Origin: Lysobacter firmicutimachus
Lineage (GTDB): Bacteria; Pseudomonadota; Gammaproteobacteria; Xanthomonadales; Xanthomonadaceae
Assembly: GCF_037027445.1 (NCBI RefSeq)
Contig: NZ_JBANDL010000002.1
Coordinates: forward strand, 3,968,001-4,032,000
Direction of reading: 5' to 3'
Length of the DNA: 64,000 bases
The translations under genes and the position numbers were made by a program. Below are positions 25,889 through 34,501 of this stretch, piece after piece. How positions within the stretch are numbered: the stretch's first letter is position 1; every line of letters begins with the position of its first letter. Under the pieces are notes generated by a model that saw only the letters and a program-made list of their open reading frames with translations, did no database searches and was not told the DNA's origin.

Positions 25889-26977
25889 TCAACGGCGCGC
25901 GCGCCAGGCCGCCAACAGCACCGCGGTGGCCGCGGCGACGTTGAGGCTTTCGACCCGGCCCGAGCCCGGGATCGACAGGCGCTGGTCGCAGGCCGCGGCC
26001 AGTTCGCGGTCCATGCCCTCGCCTTCGGCGCCGAGCACGTACACCAGGCGTTCGGGCAGCGGCGCGCGGAACAGGTCGTCGCCGCCGTTCACCACCGTCG
26101 CGGCGAGGGCGAAACCGGCGCCGCGCAACTGCGCCAGGGCGTTGTCGCTGCGGCCCATGCGCACCATCGGCACCGCTTCGGCGCCGCCCTCGGCGACGCG
26201 TGCGGCGGCGCCGGACAGGGCCAGGCTGGAATCCTTCGGCAGCAACACCGCGCTCACGCCGAAATGCGCGGCCGAACGCAGGATCGCGCCGAGATTGTGC
26301 GGATTGCCGACGCCGTCCAGCCACAGCGCCAGTTGCGGCCCGGCCGGCAGATCGCGCAGCCATTCCGACAACGAGACCGGTTCCTCGCGCAGTACGTCGG
26401 CGACCACGCCTTCGTGATGGTTGCTCGCCGCCAGGCGGTCGAGATCGTCCTGTTCGACCACCCGGTAACCGACCCGGTTGGCCACGCACCAGGCCAGCAG
26501 CGGCTGCAGCTGGGGAATGCGCGGCGTGTCCAGGTACAGCTTGCGGATCGCCTGCGGGCGGCGCGCGTACACGGCGCGGATCGCGTTGAGCCCGTACAGG
26601 CGCACCTCCGCGTCGCGGCGCGCGCGCTGCGGCGACGGCGTGTCGTAGCCTTCGTCGTCGCCGTCCTCGAAGCGGCCGCGGGCTTCGTCGCGGGCGCGCA
26701 GGCCGGCGCGCGGCGCGCGTTCGCGCGCGTCGTCGCGCACGCTGTCGCGATAGGGGCCGTCGCCATGGCGATGACGTTGCTCGCGGCGCTCGGAACGCGA
26801 ATGCGGATGGGCGTGGCCGCGATGCGGCGCGCCCTCGCGATGGTGCGGTTCCCCGCCGGCCGGCCGCGGCGGTCGCGCGTCGTCGCGACGTTCGTCGCGG
26901 CGCGGGCCGCTGCGCCAGGGGCCGCCCTCGCCCGTACCGCCGGGCTTGCGCGGGCCGCGCGGAGGGTCATGTCGCAT
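25889..26977 (-). CDS. TrmH/SpoU-family rRNA/tRNA 2'-O-methyltransferase with disordered Arg/His-rich N terminus
   Basis: A 362-residue SPOUT enzyme. Residues 1-120 are low-complexity Arg/Asp/His/Pro. Residues about 125-200 form the substrate-binding domain (RLYGLNAIRAVYARRPQAIR), and the catalytic knot follows with LWLDGVGNPHNLGAILRSAA (motif 1), YVLGAEGEGMDREL (motif 2) and SIPGSGRVESLNVAAATAVL (motif 3). The target (23S rRNA or tRNA) is not determined. Its start overlaps the acetyltransferase end by 11 bases. It converges with rebB. Confidence 0.9.
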   Translation of the reverse strand: MRHDPPRGPRKPGGTGEGGPWRSGPRRDERRDDARPPRPAGGEPHHREGAPHRGHAHPHSRSERREQRHRHGDGPYRDSVRDDARERAPRAGLRARDEARGRFEDGDDEGYDTPSPQRARRDAEVRLYGLNAIRAVYARRPQAIRKLYLDTPRIPQLQPLLAWCVANRVGYRVVEQDDLDRLAASNHHEGVVADVLREEPVSLSEWLRDLPAGPQLALWLDGVGNPHNLGAILRSAAHFGVSAVLLPKDSSLALSGAAARVAEGGAEAVPMVRMGRSDNALAQLRGAGFALAATVVNGGDDLFRAPLPERLVYVLGAEGEGMDRELAAACDQRLSIPGSGRVESLNVAAATAVLLAAWRARR

Positions 26978-27524
26978 CGTCGAGACTCCTTCTTACCTTG
27001 GCGAACACCCGCAGATCGTGCAGCTGGCCGCGCTTGTACACGGCGCAGCGTTGCGCGCCTTCTTCGTCGAAACCGTTCTTGAGCAGCACCCGCGCCGAGG
27101 CCGGGTTGTGGTCGAGCACCGTCGCGTACAACCGGTACAGCGACAGCTCGCGCATCGCCCAGGGCGCGTACGCGGCGACCACCCTGGTCATCAGCCCCGC
27201 GCCCCACAGGCGCCGGCCCAGCCAGTAGCCGAACTCGGCCGAGTGCGCACGCTCGCCGCTGCCCGGGCGCGCGCCGATACCGCCGACCGCGCGGCCGTCG
27301 ACCACGATCGCGAACACCGAAGCGTTGAGGTCGACGACTTCGCCGGCGAGGAAGCGTTCGCCGTCCTCGCGGGTGTAGGGATAGGGAAAGCGGTCGCTGG
27401 TCGCGCGCGAAACCTGCTCGTCGTGCGCGTGCGCCACCAGGCTGTCGAGATCGTCGCGGCGCCAGCGGCGCAGGACGAAGCCGTCGCCCGGAACGGGGTC
27501 GGCAGAGGAAACGGCGGCGTTCAT
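26967..27524 (-). CDS. GNAT-family N-acetyltransferase
   Basis: A 185-residue RimJ/RimL-like acetyltransferase. FVLRRWRRDDLDSLVAHAHD is the N-terminal strand and helix, IGARPGSGERAHSAEFGYWL and GRRLWGAGLMTRVVAAYAPW give the acetyl-CoA-binding signature, and YATVLDHNPASARVLLKNGF is the family motif. The substrate is unknown. Its end overlaps the start of the methyltransferase gene. Confidence 0.92.
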   Translation of the reverse strand: MNAAVSSADPVPGDGFVLRRWRRDDLDSLVAHAHDEQVSRATSDRFPYPYTREDGERFLAGEVVDLNASVFAIVVDGRAVGGIGARPGSGERAHSAEFGYWLGRRLWGAGLMTRVVAAYAPWAMRELSLYRLYATVLDHNPASARVLLKNGFDEEGAQRCAVYKRGQLHDLRVFAKVRRSLDDAT

Positions 27525-27590
27525 GGGATAAGCCTAATTAGCCGGCGGTCGGGCTGCAAACGCCAAGCCGAAACGCCGCCCCGCCGCCCC

Positions 27591-27745
27591 TGTAGGAGCG
27601 GCGTGAGCCGCGACCGCCGCAGCGGTATAAGCCAGCGCTGTGGCCGCAGACCGGATGAACGGTAAAGCCGGCGGCCGGCTTATGGGCTTCGGCCGGTACG
27701 CGTTCGAGCACCGCTTCGGTTGTCGCGGCTCACGCCGCTCCTACA
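27591..27745. repeat. Inverted pair of REP-like repeats (copy 3)
   Basis: Forward arm at 27591-27625 and reverse arm at 27712-27745, the latter with small changes (CGCTTCGGTTGTCGC). The spacer again contains GGGCTTCGG. It sits between the acetyltransferase and the RND pump gene, whose stop lies only 11 bases beyond the second arm. Confidence 0.85.
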
Positions 27746-27755
27746 AGAGCTCGGC

Positions 27756-30700
27756 TCAGGCGTGGCCGCCGGCCTGCGGGGTTTCCTTTTCCAGTTTCTC
27801 CAGCTCCTGCGCGACCGCTTCGGGCGACTTGGTGTAGCGCGCCAGCAGCACGTAGAACGCCGGCACGATGAACAGCGACAGCAGGGTCGAGAACGAGACG
27901 CCGAAGATCACTACCACGCCGATCGTCGCCCGGCTGGCCGAGCCCGGACCGCCGGCCAGCACCAGCGGCACCGCGCCGACCACGGTCGCGATCGAGGTCA
28001 TCAGGATCGGCCGCAGGCGCACCGCCGAAGCCTCCACGATCGCGTCGTGGATGCGCCGGCCTTCGTCGCGCAACTGGTTGGCGAACTCGACGATCAGGAT
28101 GCCGTTCTTGGCCGCCAGACCGACCAGCATGACGATGCCGATCTGGCTGAACAGATTGAGCGTGCCGCCGGTCATCCACAGGCCGAGCAAGGCGCCGAGC
28201 ACGCCCAGAGGCACGGTCAGCATGATCACGAACGGATGGATGAAGCTTTCGAACTGCGCCGCCAGCACCAGGTACACCACCAGCAGGGCCAAGGTGAAGG
28301 TCATCAGCACCGCGCCGCCGGCCTTCTGGTATTCGCGCGATTCGCCCTTCCAGTCGATCTGGGCCTGCTCCGGCAGTTCCTCGGCCACCACTTGGTTCAG
28401 CCAGGCGATCGCCTCGCCCATGGTGTAGCCCGGCGCGAGGCCGGCGCTGATGGTGATCGCGCGCAGGCGGTTGAAGCGGTTCAGGCTGCCGGGCTCGGCC
28501 AGTTCCTTGAGCGTGACCAGATTCGACAGCGGCACCAGGCCGCCGTCGCGGGCGCGCACCTGGATCGCCGCCAGATCGTCCGGCGAAGCGCGCAGGACCC
28601 GGTCGGCCTGGGCGATCACGTCGTACTCCTCGCCGTTCTGGACGAAGGTGGTGACCCGGCGCGAGCCCATCAGGGTCTCCAGCGCGTGACCGATGTCGGT
28701 GACGCTGACGCCGAGGTCGGCGGCGCGCTGGCGGTCGATCTCGACCCGCATCTGCGGCCGGGTTTCCTTGTAGTCCGAGTCGGCCGAGAACAGGCCTTTG
28801 TTCTGCTCGATCCGCGCCAACAGGCGGTCGCGCCACTGCGCCAGCTGCGCGTACTCGGGGCCGCCGAGCACGATCTGGATGGGCTGACCGCGGGTGCGCA
28901 CCAGGCCGCCGCCGACCTGCGGCAAGGCGCGCACGCCGGTCAGCTTGCCCAGCTCGGCGCGCAGGCCGTCGGCGACCTCGGCCGTGCTCTGTTCGCGCTT
29001 GTCCCAATCTTGCAGGAACACCGCGATGCGGCCGGTGTGCATTTCCTCGCTGGCGCCGAAACCGCCGGGCACGCGCGGGTTGTAGCGCTGGATGGTCTGG
29101 TCCGGGCCGGTGTGCGAGGCGACGATCTTCTCGACCTGCTGCACCTGCTTGACCGTGTAGTCGAAGCCGGCGCCTTCCGGGCCGAGGATCGAGATCTGGA
29201 ACGAGCCGCGGTCCTCCTGCGGCGCCAGTTCCGACGGCACCAGCTTGAACAGGCCGAAACTCATCGCCAACGCGACCAGCATCAGCACGCCGAACAGCCA
29301 CGGCCGCTCGACGGTGTGGTCCAGCAGGCGGCGATAGCGGCGGCCGACCCCGTCCAGGCGCGCATTGACCCAGCGATTGATCGGATTGGATTTCTCCTCG
29401 CTGTGCGGACGCACGAACTTGGACGACATCATCGGCGTCAGGGTCAGCGCGACGAAGGCCGACAACGCGACGGCACCGGCCAGGGCCACCGACAGTTCGC
29501 GGAACAGCCGCCCGGTGTTGCCTTCCATGAAGCCGACCGGCAGGAACACCGCGACCAGCACCGCGGTGGTCGCGATCACCGCGAAGGCGACCTGCTTGGT
29601 GCCGCGCGCGGCGGCGACCAGCTTGGGTTCGCCGAGATCGGCCCGGCGCTGGATGTTCTCCAGCACCACGATCGCGTCGTCGACCACCAGGCCGATGCAC
29701 AGCACCAGCGCCAGCAGGGTCAGCAGGTTGATCGAGAAGCCGAACGCATACAGCGGAATGAAGGCTGCGATCAGGCACACCGGCACCGTCACCGCGGGGA
29801 TCAGCGCGGCGCGGAAGCTGCCCAGGAACAGCCAGATCACGATCAGCACCAGCACCATCGCCTCGAACAGGGTGTGGTAGACCCGCTCGACCGCCGACTC
29901 GATGAAGATGGTGGTGTCGAAGGCGACGAAGATGTCGGTGCCCTCCGGCAAGCTGGGCCGGATCACGTCGGCCTCTTCGCGGATCGCCCGGGCCACGTCC
30001 AGGCTGTTGGCGGTGGACGTCTTGACGATGCCCAGGCCGATGTTGGGCTCGCCGTTGCTGCGGTAGTAGGCGCGGCGTTCGGCCGAATCGAGCTGGATCC
30101 GGGCCACGTCGCCGAGCCGCACCACATAGCCGTCGGCGCCCTTGCCCAAGGGGATCTGGGCGAAGTCTTCCGGCTTCTGGTAGCTGCGCGCCACGCGCAG
30201 GGTGAAATCGCGCGATTCCGATTCGATCCGGCCCGCCGGCAACTCGACGTTCTCCGCGCGCAGCGCGGCCTCGACTTCGTTGACGGTGATGCCGCGCGCG
30301 GCCAGCGCGTTCTGGTCCAGCCAGATCCGCATCGCGTAGCGCTGCTGGCCGCCGATCCGCACCTGGGCCACGCCGTCGACCGAGGACAGCCGGTCGACCA
30401 CGTAGCGCTCCGCGTAGTCGGACAGCTGCAGCGTGTCCATCTGCTTGGAGCTCATGTTGAGCCACAGGATCGGGTCGGCGTCGCTCTCGACCTTTTCGAT
30501 CTGCGGCGGGTCGGCTTCTTCCGGCATCCGGTTGGACACCCGGCTGACCGCGTCGCGCACGTCGTTGGCGGCGGCCTCGATCTCGCGCTGCAGGGTGAAC
30601 TCGATGCTGATCGAAGCGCGGCCGTTGACGCTGCGCGACTCGATGCTCTCGATGCCCTCGATGCCGGCCAGCGCGTCTTCCAGCACCTGGGTGATGCGGG

Positions 30701-30881
30701 TTTCCACCACCGCCGCCGAGGCGCCGGGATAGGTCACGTCGACCGAGACCACCGGCGGGTCGATCGCCGGCAGCTCGCGCAGGGTCAGGCGCGAGAACGC
30801 CATCACCCCGAGCACGATCAACAGCAGGCTCATCACCGTGGCGAACACGGGGCGGCGGATCGAAACGTCGGACAGCATCAT
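27756..30881 (-). CDS. RND multidrug efflux pump, inner-membrane subunit
   Basis: A 1,041-residue AcrB-like HAE1 family pump. The N terminus is MMLSDVSIRRPVFATV; the first membrane segment, two large periplasmic loops and about 12 membrane helices follow in order. The proton-relay aspartates sit in LALVLCIGLVVDDAIVVLEN near 400. The protein expels drugs or other hydrophobic compounds using proton influx. Its ATG overlaps the stop of the small gene upstream (ATGA). No outer-membrane channel gene is in the operon, so TolC must come from elsewhere. The end is rich in charged residues. Confidence 0.95.
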   Translation of the reverse strand: MMLSDVSIRRPVFATVMSLLLIVLGVMAFSRLTLRELPAIDPPVVSVDVTYPGASAAVVETRITQVLEDALAGIEGIESIESRSVNGRASISIEFTLQREIEAAANDVRDAVSRVSNRMPEEADPPQIEKVESDADPILWLNMSSKQMDTLQLSDYAERYVVDRLSSVDGVAQVRIGGQQRYAMRIWLDQNALAARGITVNEVEAALRAENVELPAGRIESESRDFTLRVARSYQKPEDFAQIPLGKGADGYVVRLGDVARIQLDSAERRAYYRSNGEPNIGLGIVKTSTANSLDVARAIREEADVIRPSLPEGTDIFVAFDTTIFIESAVERVYHTLFEAMVLVLIVIWLFLGSFRAALIPAVTVPVCLIAAFIPLYAFGFSINLLTLLALVLCIGLVVDDAIVVLENIQRRADLGEPKLVAAARGTKQVAFAVIATTAVLVAVFLPVGFMEGNTGRLFRELSVALAGAVALSAFVALTLTPMMSSKFVRPHSEEKSNPINRWVNARLDGVGRRYRRLLDHTVERPWLFGVLMLVALAMSFGLFKLVPSELAPQEDRGSFQISILGPEGAGFDYTVKQVQQVEKIVASHTGPDQTIQRYNPRVPGGFGASEEMHTGRIAVFLQDWDKREQSTAEVADGLRAELGKLTGVRALPQVGGGLVRTRGQPIQIVLGGPEYAQLAQWRDRLLARIEQNKGLFSADSDYKETRPQMRVEIDRQRAADLGVSVTDIGHALETLMGSRRVTTFVQNGEEYDVIAQADRVLRASPDDLAAIQVRARDGGLVPLSNLVTLKELAEPGSLNRFNRLRAITISAGLAPGYTMGEAIAWLNQVVAEELPEQAQIDWKGESREYQKAGGAVLMTFTLALLVVYLVLAAQFESFIHPFVIMLTVPLGVLGALLGLWMTGGTLNLFSQIGIVMLVGLAAKNGILIVEFANQLRDEGRRIHDAIVEASAVRLRPILMTSIATVVGAVPLVLAGGPGSASRATIGVVVIFGVSFSTLLSLFIVPAFYVLLARYTKSPEAVAQELEKLEKETPQAGGHA

Positions 30882-31069
30882 CGTCCGTCGCTCCGGCCGT
30901 CGCGGCGCTTGGGCGCGATGTAGACCGGCGCCGGCTTGGCGCCGTCGCGCGTCTCGCTGCGCGGCGCATCGTCGTTGGCCGTCTCCGCCGCGCTATCGGA
31001 GCGCGCCGCACCCGGCAAGGCCGGCAGCAGCGCGCGCAGCCATTCGGACAGGCGCGAGAGCTCAGTCAT
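30878..31069 (-). CDS. Small coupled protein between adaptor and pump genes
   Basis: A 63-residue protein, MTELSRLSEWLRALLPALPG then a hydrophilic Ala/Asp/Arg-rich tail with PVYIAPKRRDGR. The first 20 residues can form an amphipathic helix, and there is no true membrane span. Its start overlaps the adaptor stop by 8 bases and its stop overlaps the pump start by 4 bases, so it is translated within the operon. I do not know a family for it. It could be a small regulator of the pump or an unnoticed operon-specific coupling peptide. Confidence 0.6.
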   Translation of the reverse strand: MTELSRLSEWLRALLPALPGAARSDSAAETANDDAPRSETRDGAKPAPVYIAPKRRDGRSDGR

Positions 31070-32183
31070 GCGCGCCGCCCTTGCCGGCCGCGGCCTTCGC
31101 CGGCGGCGTCGCGGCGCCCGCCGGCGCGGCGGCGATCTTGCTGCCGACGCGCAGCTTGCCGGTGCCGTCGACGACGATGCGGTCGCCGGCGGCCAGGCCC
31201 TCGACGATTTCGGCCAGGCCCTCGCGGCGCGCGCCCACGCGCACGTCGGCGCGTTCGACGGTTTGGTCCGGCTTGACCCGGAACACGTAGGAATCGGTGC
31301 CCACCTGGACCACCGCGATCTCCGGCACCAGCAGCGCCTGGCGCTCGGGCTGCAGCAGGGTCACCTGGATCAGCATGCCCGGGCGCAACAAGTGCTCGGG
31401 ATTGGCGAACTCGCCGCGCACGGTGACCGCGCGCGTGGCCGGGTCGATGCGCGCGTCGACCGTGCCGACCGTGCCTTCGAACGTGCGCCCGGGGTAAGCG
31501 GCGCTGCCGCCGTCGATGCGCTGGCCGCGGGCCAGGCTGGCCAGGCGGGTTTCCGGCACCGGGAAGTCGACGTAGACGCGGTCGGTGTCGTCGAGGGTGG
31601 CGATCGGCGTGCCCGGGGTGACCAGCGAACCCGGGCTGACCTGGCGGATGCCGAGCACGCCGGCGAACGGCGCCCGGATCACCCGGTCGCCGATGTCGGC
31701 CTTCATCTGTTCGACCCGGGCGCGGGTGGCGTCGCGGGTGGCGCGCTGGGTGTCCAGCGCCGAGCGCGCGATCAGCTGCTGCGCGGCCAGCTCGCTCTGG
31801 CGCTGGTACAGGCTCTCGGCTTCCTTGGCCGCGGCTTCGGCCTGGGCCAGGGCGGCCTGCTGGGCCTTGCCGCTGAGGGTGACCAGCGACGCGCCGGCCG
31901 CGACCCGGTCGCCGCTGTCGAAATGCACGGTCTGGACGATTTCGCTGACCTTGGCGGTGACCGTGACCGACTCGCGCGCCTTGACGTTGCCCAGCGCCTG
32001 CAGGCTGTCGTTCCACGGCCGCAGACGCACCGACTCGACCGTCACCGGCACCGGCCGGTCGCCGCTCCTGCCGGGCCCGTCCCCGCCTGGACCGCCCTGG
32101 GGCGCCGCCCCCTTGCCGCAGGCGGCCAGGGCCAGCGCAGAAACGAGGGCGAAACACAGGGGGAATCCGGTACTGGGTCGCAT
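31062..32183 (-). CDS. RND efflux periplasmic adaptor (membrane fusion lipoprotein)
   Basis: A 373-residue AcrA-like adaptor. MRPSTGFPLCFALVSALALAACG gives a signal with the lipobox cysteine near residue 22. The lipoyl half-motif VTAKVSEIVQTVHFDSGDRV, the alpha-helical hairpin (LAQAEAAAKEAESLYQRQSE), the second lipoyl half and beta-barrel (IRAPFAGVLGIRQVSPGSLV) appear in the right order. An in-frame ATG at 32333 would add 50 unlikely residues; AGAGAAC precedes the chosen start. It works with the pump gene after the 63-aa gene. The gap to cysK is a divergent promoter region. Confidence 0.93.
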   Translation of the reverse strand: MRPSTGFPLCFALVSALALAACGKGAAPQGGPGGDGPGRSGDRPVPVTVESVRLRPWNDSLQALGNVKARESVTVTAKVSEIVQTVHFDSGDRVAAGASLVTLSGKAQQAALAQAEAAAKEAESLYQRQSELAAQQLIARSALDTQRATRDATRARVEQMKADIGDRVIRAPFAGVLGIRQVSPGSLVTPGTPIATLDDTDRVYVDFPVPETRLASLARGQRIDGGSAAYPGRTFEGTVGTVDARIDPATRAVTVRGEFANPEHLLRPGMLIQVTLLQPERQALLVPEIAVVQVGTDSYVFRVKPDQTVERADVRVGARREGLAEIVEGLAAGDRIVVDGTGKLRVGSKIAAAPAGAATPPAKAAAGKGGAHD

Positions 32184-32485
32184 GCGGTTCTCTGAACGGG
32201 GGCCCGGGAGGGCGGCGGCGCGGCCCGCCGCGGCCCGGAGGCTGCGGCGGACGGATCGCGCGACGGACGCGGCACGCGCGGCAACGAAACCGCGCGAGTC
32301 TAGCGGTGGGGCATGAACGCATGCGTGGGCCATTGGTTGACCACCGTATCCGCAAAGTCGTGCCGGCCATGTGTTGGGGCCGCGACCGCTGTTGCAGTCC
32401 GGTAACCGCCGCCAGGCCGCCGCGCCGGCCGGCGAAGTTCATACTCGCAAGACGTCCCCCCCAGGCTTGCTCCGGAGTCTTCGCC

Positions 32486-33442
32486 ATGATCCACGACAGC
32501 ATTCTCGACACCGTCGGCCGCACGCCGGTGGTGCGCCTGCACCGCCTCGCTCCCGCCCACGTGACGCTCTACGCCAAGGTCGAGGCCTTCAATCCCGGCG
32601 GCTCGGTCAAGGACCGCCTGGCCCTGGCGATCGTGCTCGACGCCGAGGCGCGCGGCCTGCTCAAGCCCGGCGACACCGTGATCGAGGCGACCTCGGGCAA
32701 TACCGGCGTGGCCCTGGCGATGGTCTGCGCCGCGCGCGGCTACAAGTTCGTGGCGACGATGAGCGAGACCTTCTCGGTCGAGCGGCGCAAGCTGATGCGC
32801 GCCTACGGCGCCAAGGTGATCCTGACCCCGGCCGCCGAACGCGGCAGCGGCATGGTCCGGCGCGCCGCCGAACTGGCCGAGAAACACGGCTGGTTCCTGG
32901 CCCGCCAGTTCGAGAACCCGGCCAATCCGGCCTACCACCGCAGCACCACCGCGGCCGAAATCCTGCAGGACTTCGCCGGCCGCCGGCTGGATCATTTCGT
33001 CAGCGGCTGGGGCACCGGCGGCACCCTCACCGGAGTCGGCGAAATGCTGCGCCTGGCCCGACCCGAGGTGCAGGTCACCGCCTGCGAACCGGCCGGCGCC
33101 GCCCTGCTCAGCGGCAAGGAATGGCAGCCGCACAAGATCCAGGGCTGGACCCCGGACTTCGTCCCGGCGGTACTCAACCGCAACGCCGCGCACGCGATCC
33201 TGTCGGTCGACGACGTGCTCGCCCGCGACACCGCGCGCCGGCTCGCCGCCGAGGAAGGCCTCTTCGTCGGCATTTCCGCCGGCGCCACCGCGGCCGCGGC
33301 GCTGGAAGTGGCGCGCAATGCCGAGCCCGGCGCGGTGATCCTGGCGATGCTGCCGGACACCGGCGAGCGCTACCTCAGCACCTTCCTGTTCGAAGGCATC
33401 GCCGAGGGCAGCGACGACGAATGGCTGGCCTCGCTGGGTTGA
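32486..33442 (+). CDS. cysK: Cysteine synthase (O-acetylserine sulfhydrylase)
   Basis: A 318-residue PLP enzyme that makes cysteine from O-acetylserine and sulfide. The lysine motif FNPGGSVKDRLA, substrate loop ATSGNTGVALA, phosphate-binding GWGTGGTLTGVGE and C-terminal LPDTGERYLSTFLFEG fit CysK-type synthases better than CysM. The start at 32486 (MIHDSILDTVGRTPVV) is the family N terminus. After it, GGGGAATCGAGCGCGCTCGATTCCC is a strong palindrome at about 33461-33485 without a U-run. The rest of 33443-33710 has no gene. Confidence 0.93.
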   Translation: MIHDSILDTVGRTPVVRLHRLAPAHVTLYAKVEAFNPGGSVKDRLALAIVLDAEARGLLKPGDTVIEATSGNTGVALAMVCAARGYKFVATMSETFSVERRKLMRAYGAKVILTPAAERGSGMVRRAAELAEKHGWFLARQFENPANPAYHRSTTAAEILQDFAGRRLDHFVSGWGTGGTLTGVGEMLRLARPEVQVTACEPAGAALLSGKEWQPHKIQGWTPDFVPAVLNRNAAHAILSVDDVLARDTARRLAAEEGLFVGISAGATAAAALEVARNAEPGAVILAMLPDTGERYLSTFLFEGIAEGSDDEWLASLG

Positions 33443-33710
33443 GCGAGGTCACCAGAACGCGGGGAATCGAGCGCGCTCGATTCCCTGCGTTGCGCTTCTC
33501 TGGCGGCGCATGCCGTCGTTCCCACTCGAACGACCCGGCAGCGCTTCGGCCACACCGAACATGCAAAGACTTCAGGGCCGAACCTGGATGCAGCCCTGGA
33601 CGATGCCCGGCTTCGCGGGCATCACGACGGGCGGGCGGCGGCGAGCGTTCCGGCCGGGCACGACGGTTGCAAGGGGCTCGTCCGGCGCGACTATCGACCC
33701 GCGTGCCGGT

Positions 33711-34358
33711 TCAAACCAACGCGTACCAGGCGCCGCCGGCCAGCAAGGCCGCAAGCGCGGCCCAAACCATCCAGCGACCGCCGCCGTCGCCCGCGGCGAC
33801 CGTGGCCTGCTGGCGGCCGCCGCCGCGGCCGATCCGCTGGCGTTCGTGCAGCAGCACCTGGCGCAGCGCCTCCGTCGGCTCCAGGCCGTGGCGGTTCTGC
33901 AACAGTTCCAGCGCACCCTCGCGGTCGCCGCGCAACAAGGCCATGGCGACATCGCCCGGCACCGCGGCCATCACCGGCGCGCGGCCGGAGACGAAAGCCT
34001 TGTCCTCTTCCGCCTCGAAGGCTTCGACCCGGGTCAGGGCGTCGCGCAGGCCCAGGCCCAGCGCCTCGCGCACCCGCTTCACCGCCTCCAGCCGGCGGCC
34101 GCTGCGCAACAGGCTCACCGCCTCGTCGGGCAGCCCGCCGGTGGCGCGCACCGCCGCCGGCCCGTCCGCGGCCGGCGCATCCTTCCAGCCGCCCGCCTCG
34201 ATATTGGCCTCGACATAGGCCTCCACCGCATCCTTGGCCTCGGCCAAGCGCATGCCCGGGTTGGCCTCCCGCACCAGCTTGATCGCCTCGATCGTGTGCC
34301 CGGCACGTACCGCGGTAGCGGCGGCGGGAGGAATGGTCGGCATGGAGGTCTCGGTCAC
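33711..34358 (-). CDS. Three L7/L12-like repeats with C-terminal membrane anchor
   Basis: A protein of about 215 residues, read from the GTG at 34358 (AGGGA nine bases upstream); the ATG at 34343 is an alternative. It has three copies of a short helical repeat resembling the C-terminal domain of ribosomal protein L7/L12: TIEAIKLVREANPGMRLAEA near 25, RLEAVKRVREALGLGLRDAL near 90, and REGALELLQNRHGLEPTEAL near 145. It ends with WMVWAALAALLAGGAWYALV, a tail anchor. This suggests a membrane-attached protein that binds a partner through repeated L7/L12-like surfaces. No function is known. Confidence 0.75.
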   Translation of the reverse strand: MTETSMPTIPPAAATAVRAGHTIEAIKLVREANPGMRLAEAKDAVEAYVEANIEAGGWKDAPAADGPAAVRATGGLPDEAVSLLRSGRRLEAVKRVREALGLGLRDALTRVEAFEAEEDKAFVSGRAPVMAAVPGDVAMALLRGDREGALELLQNRHGLEPTEALRQVLLHERQRIGRGGGRQQATVAAGDGGGRWMVWAALAALLAGGAWYALV

Positions 34359-34437
34359 GGCATGGCGTCCCTGCGGCAGGACCCGCAGCTTACGGCCGGC
34401 GCCGGCCGCGCGCACCGGCGGCGCGCGGTCCGCCGCC

Positions 34438-34476
34438 GCAAAAACGAAAACGCCGGCTCGGGGCCGGCGTTTTCGT
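34438..34476 (-). terminator. fba terminator
   Basis: ACGAAAACGCCGGC / GCCGGCGTTTTCGT hairpin, followed on the minus strand by GTTTTTGCG. It lies 26 bases past the aldolase stop. Confidence 0.85.
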
Positions 34477-34501
34477 CGCTATGTCAGCGGCGCGGGTCGG
34501 C

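Noticed and set aside
27720..30923. A 1,067-codon open frame on the plus strand opposite the RND pump gene
   Set aside because: It is antisense to a clear AcrB-like protein. Very high GC leaves long open frames by chance, and its translation is His/Gln/Arg-rich low complexity.
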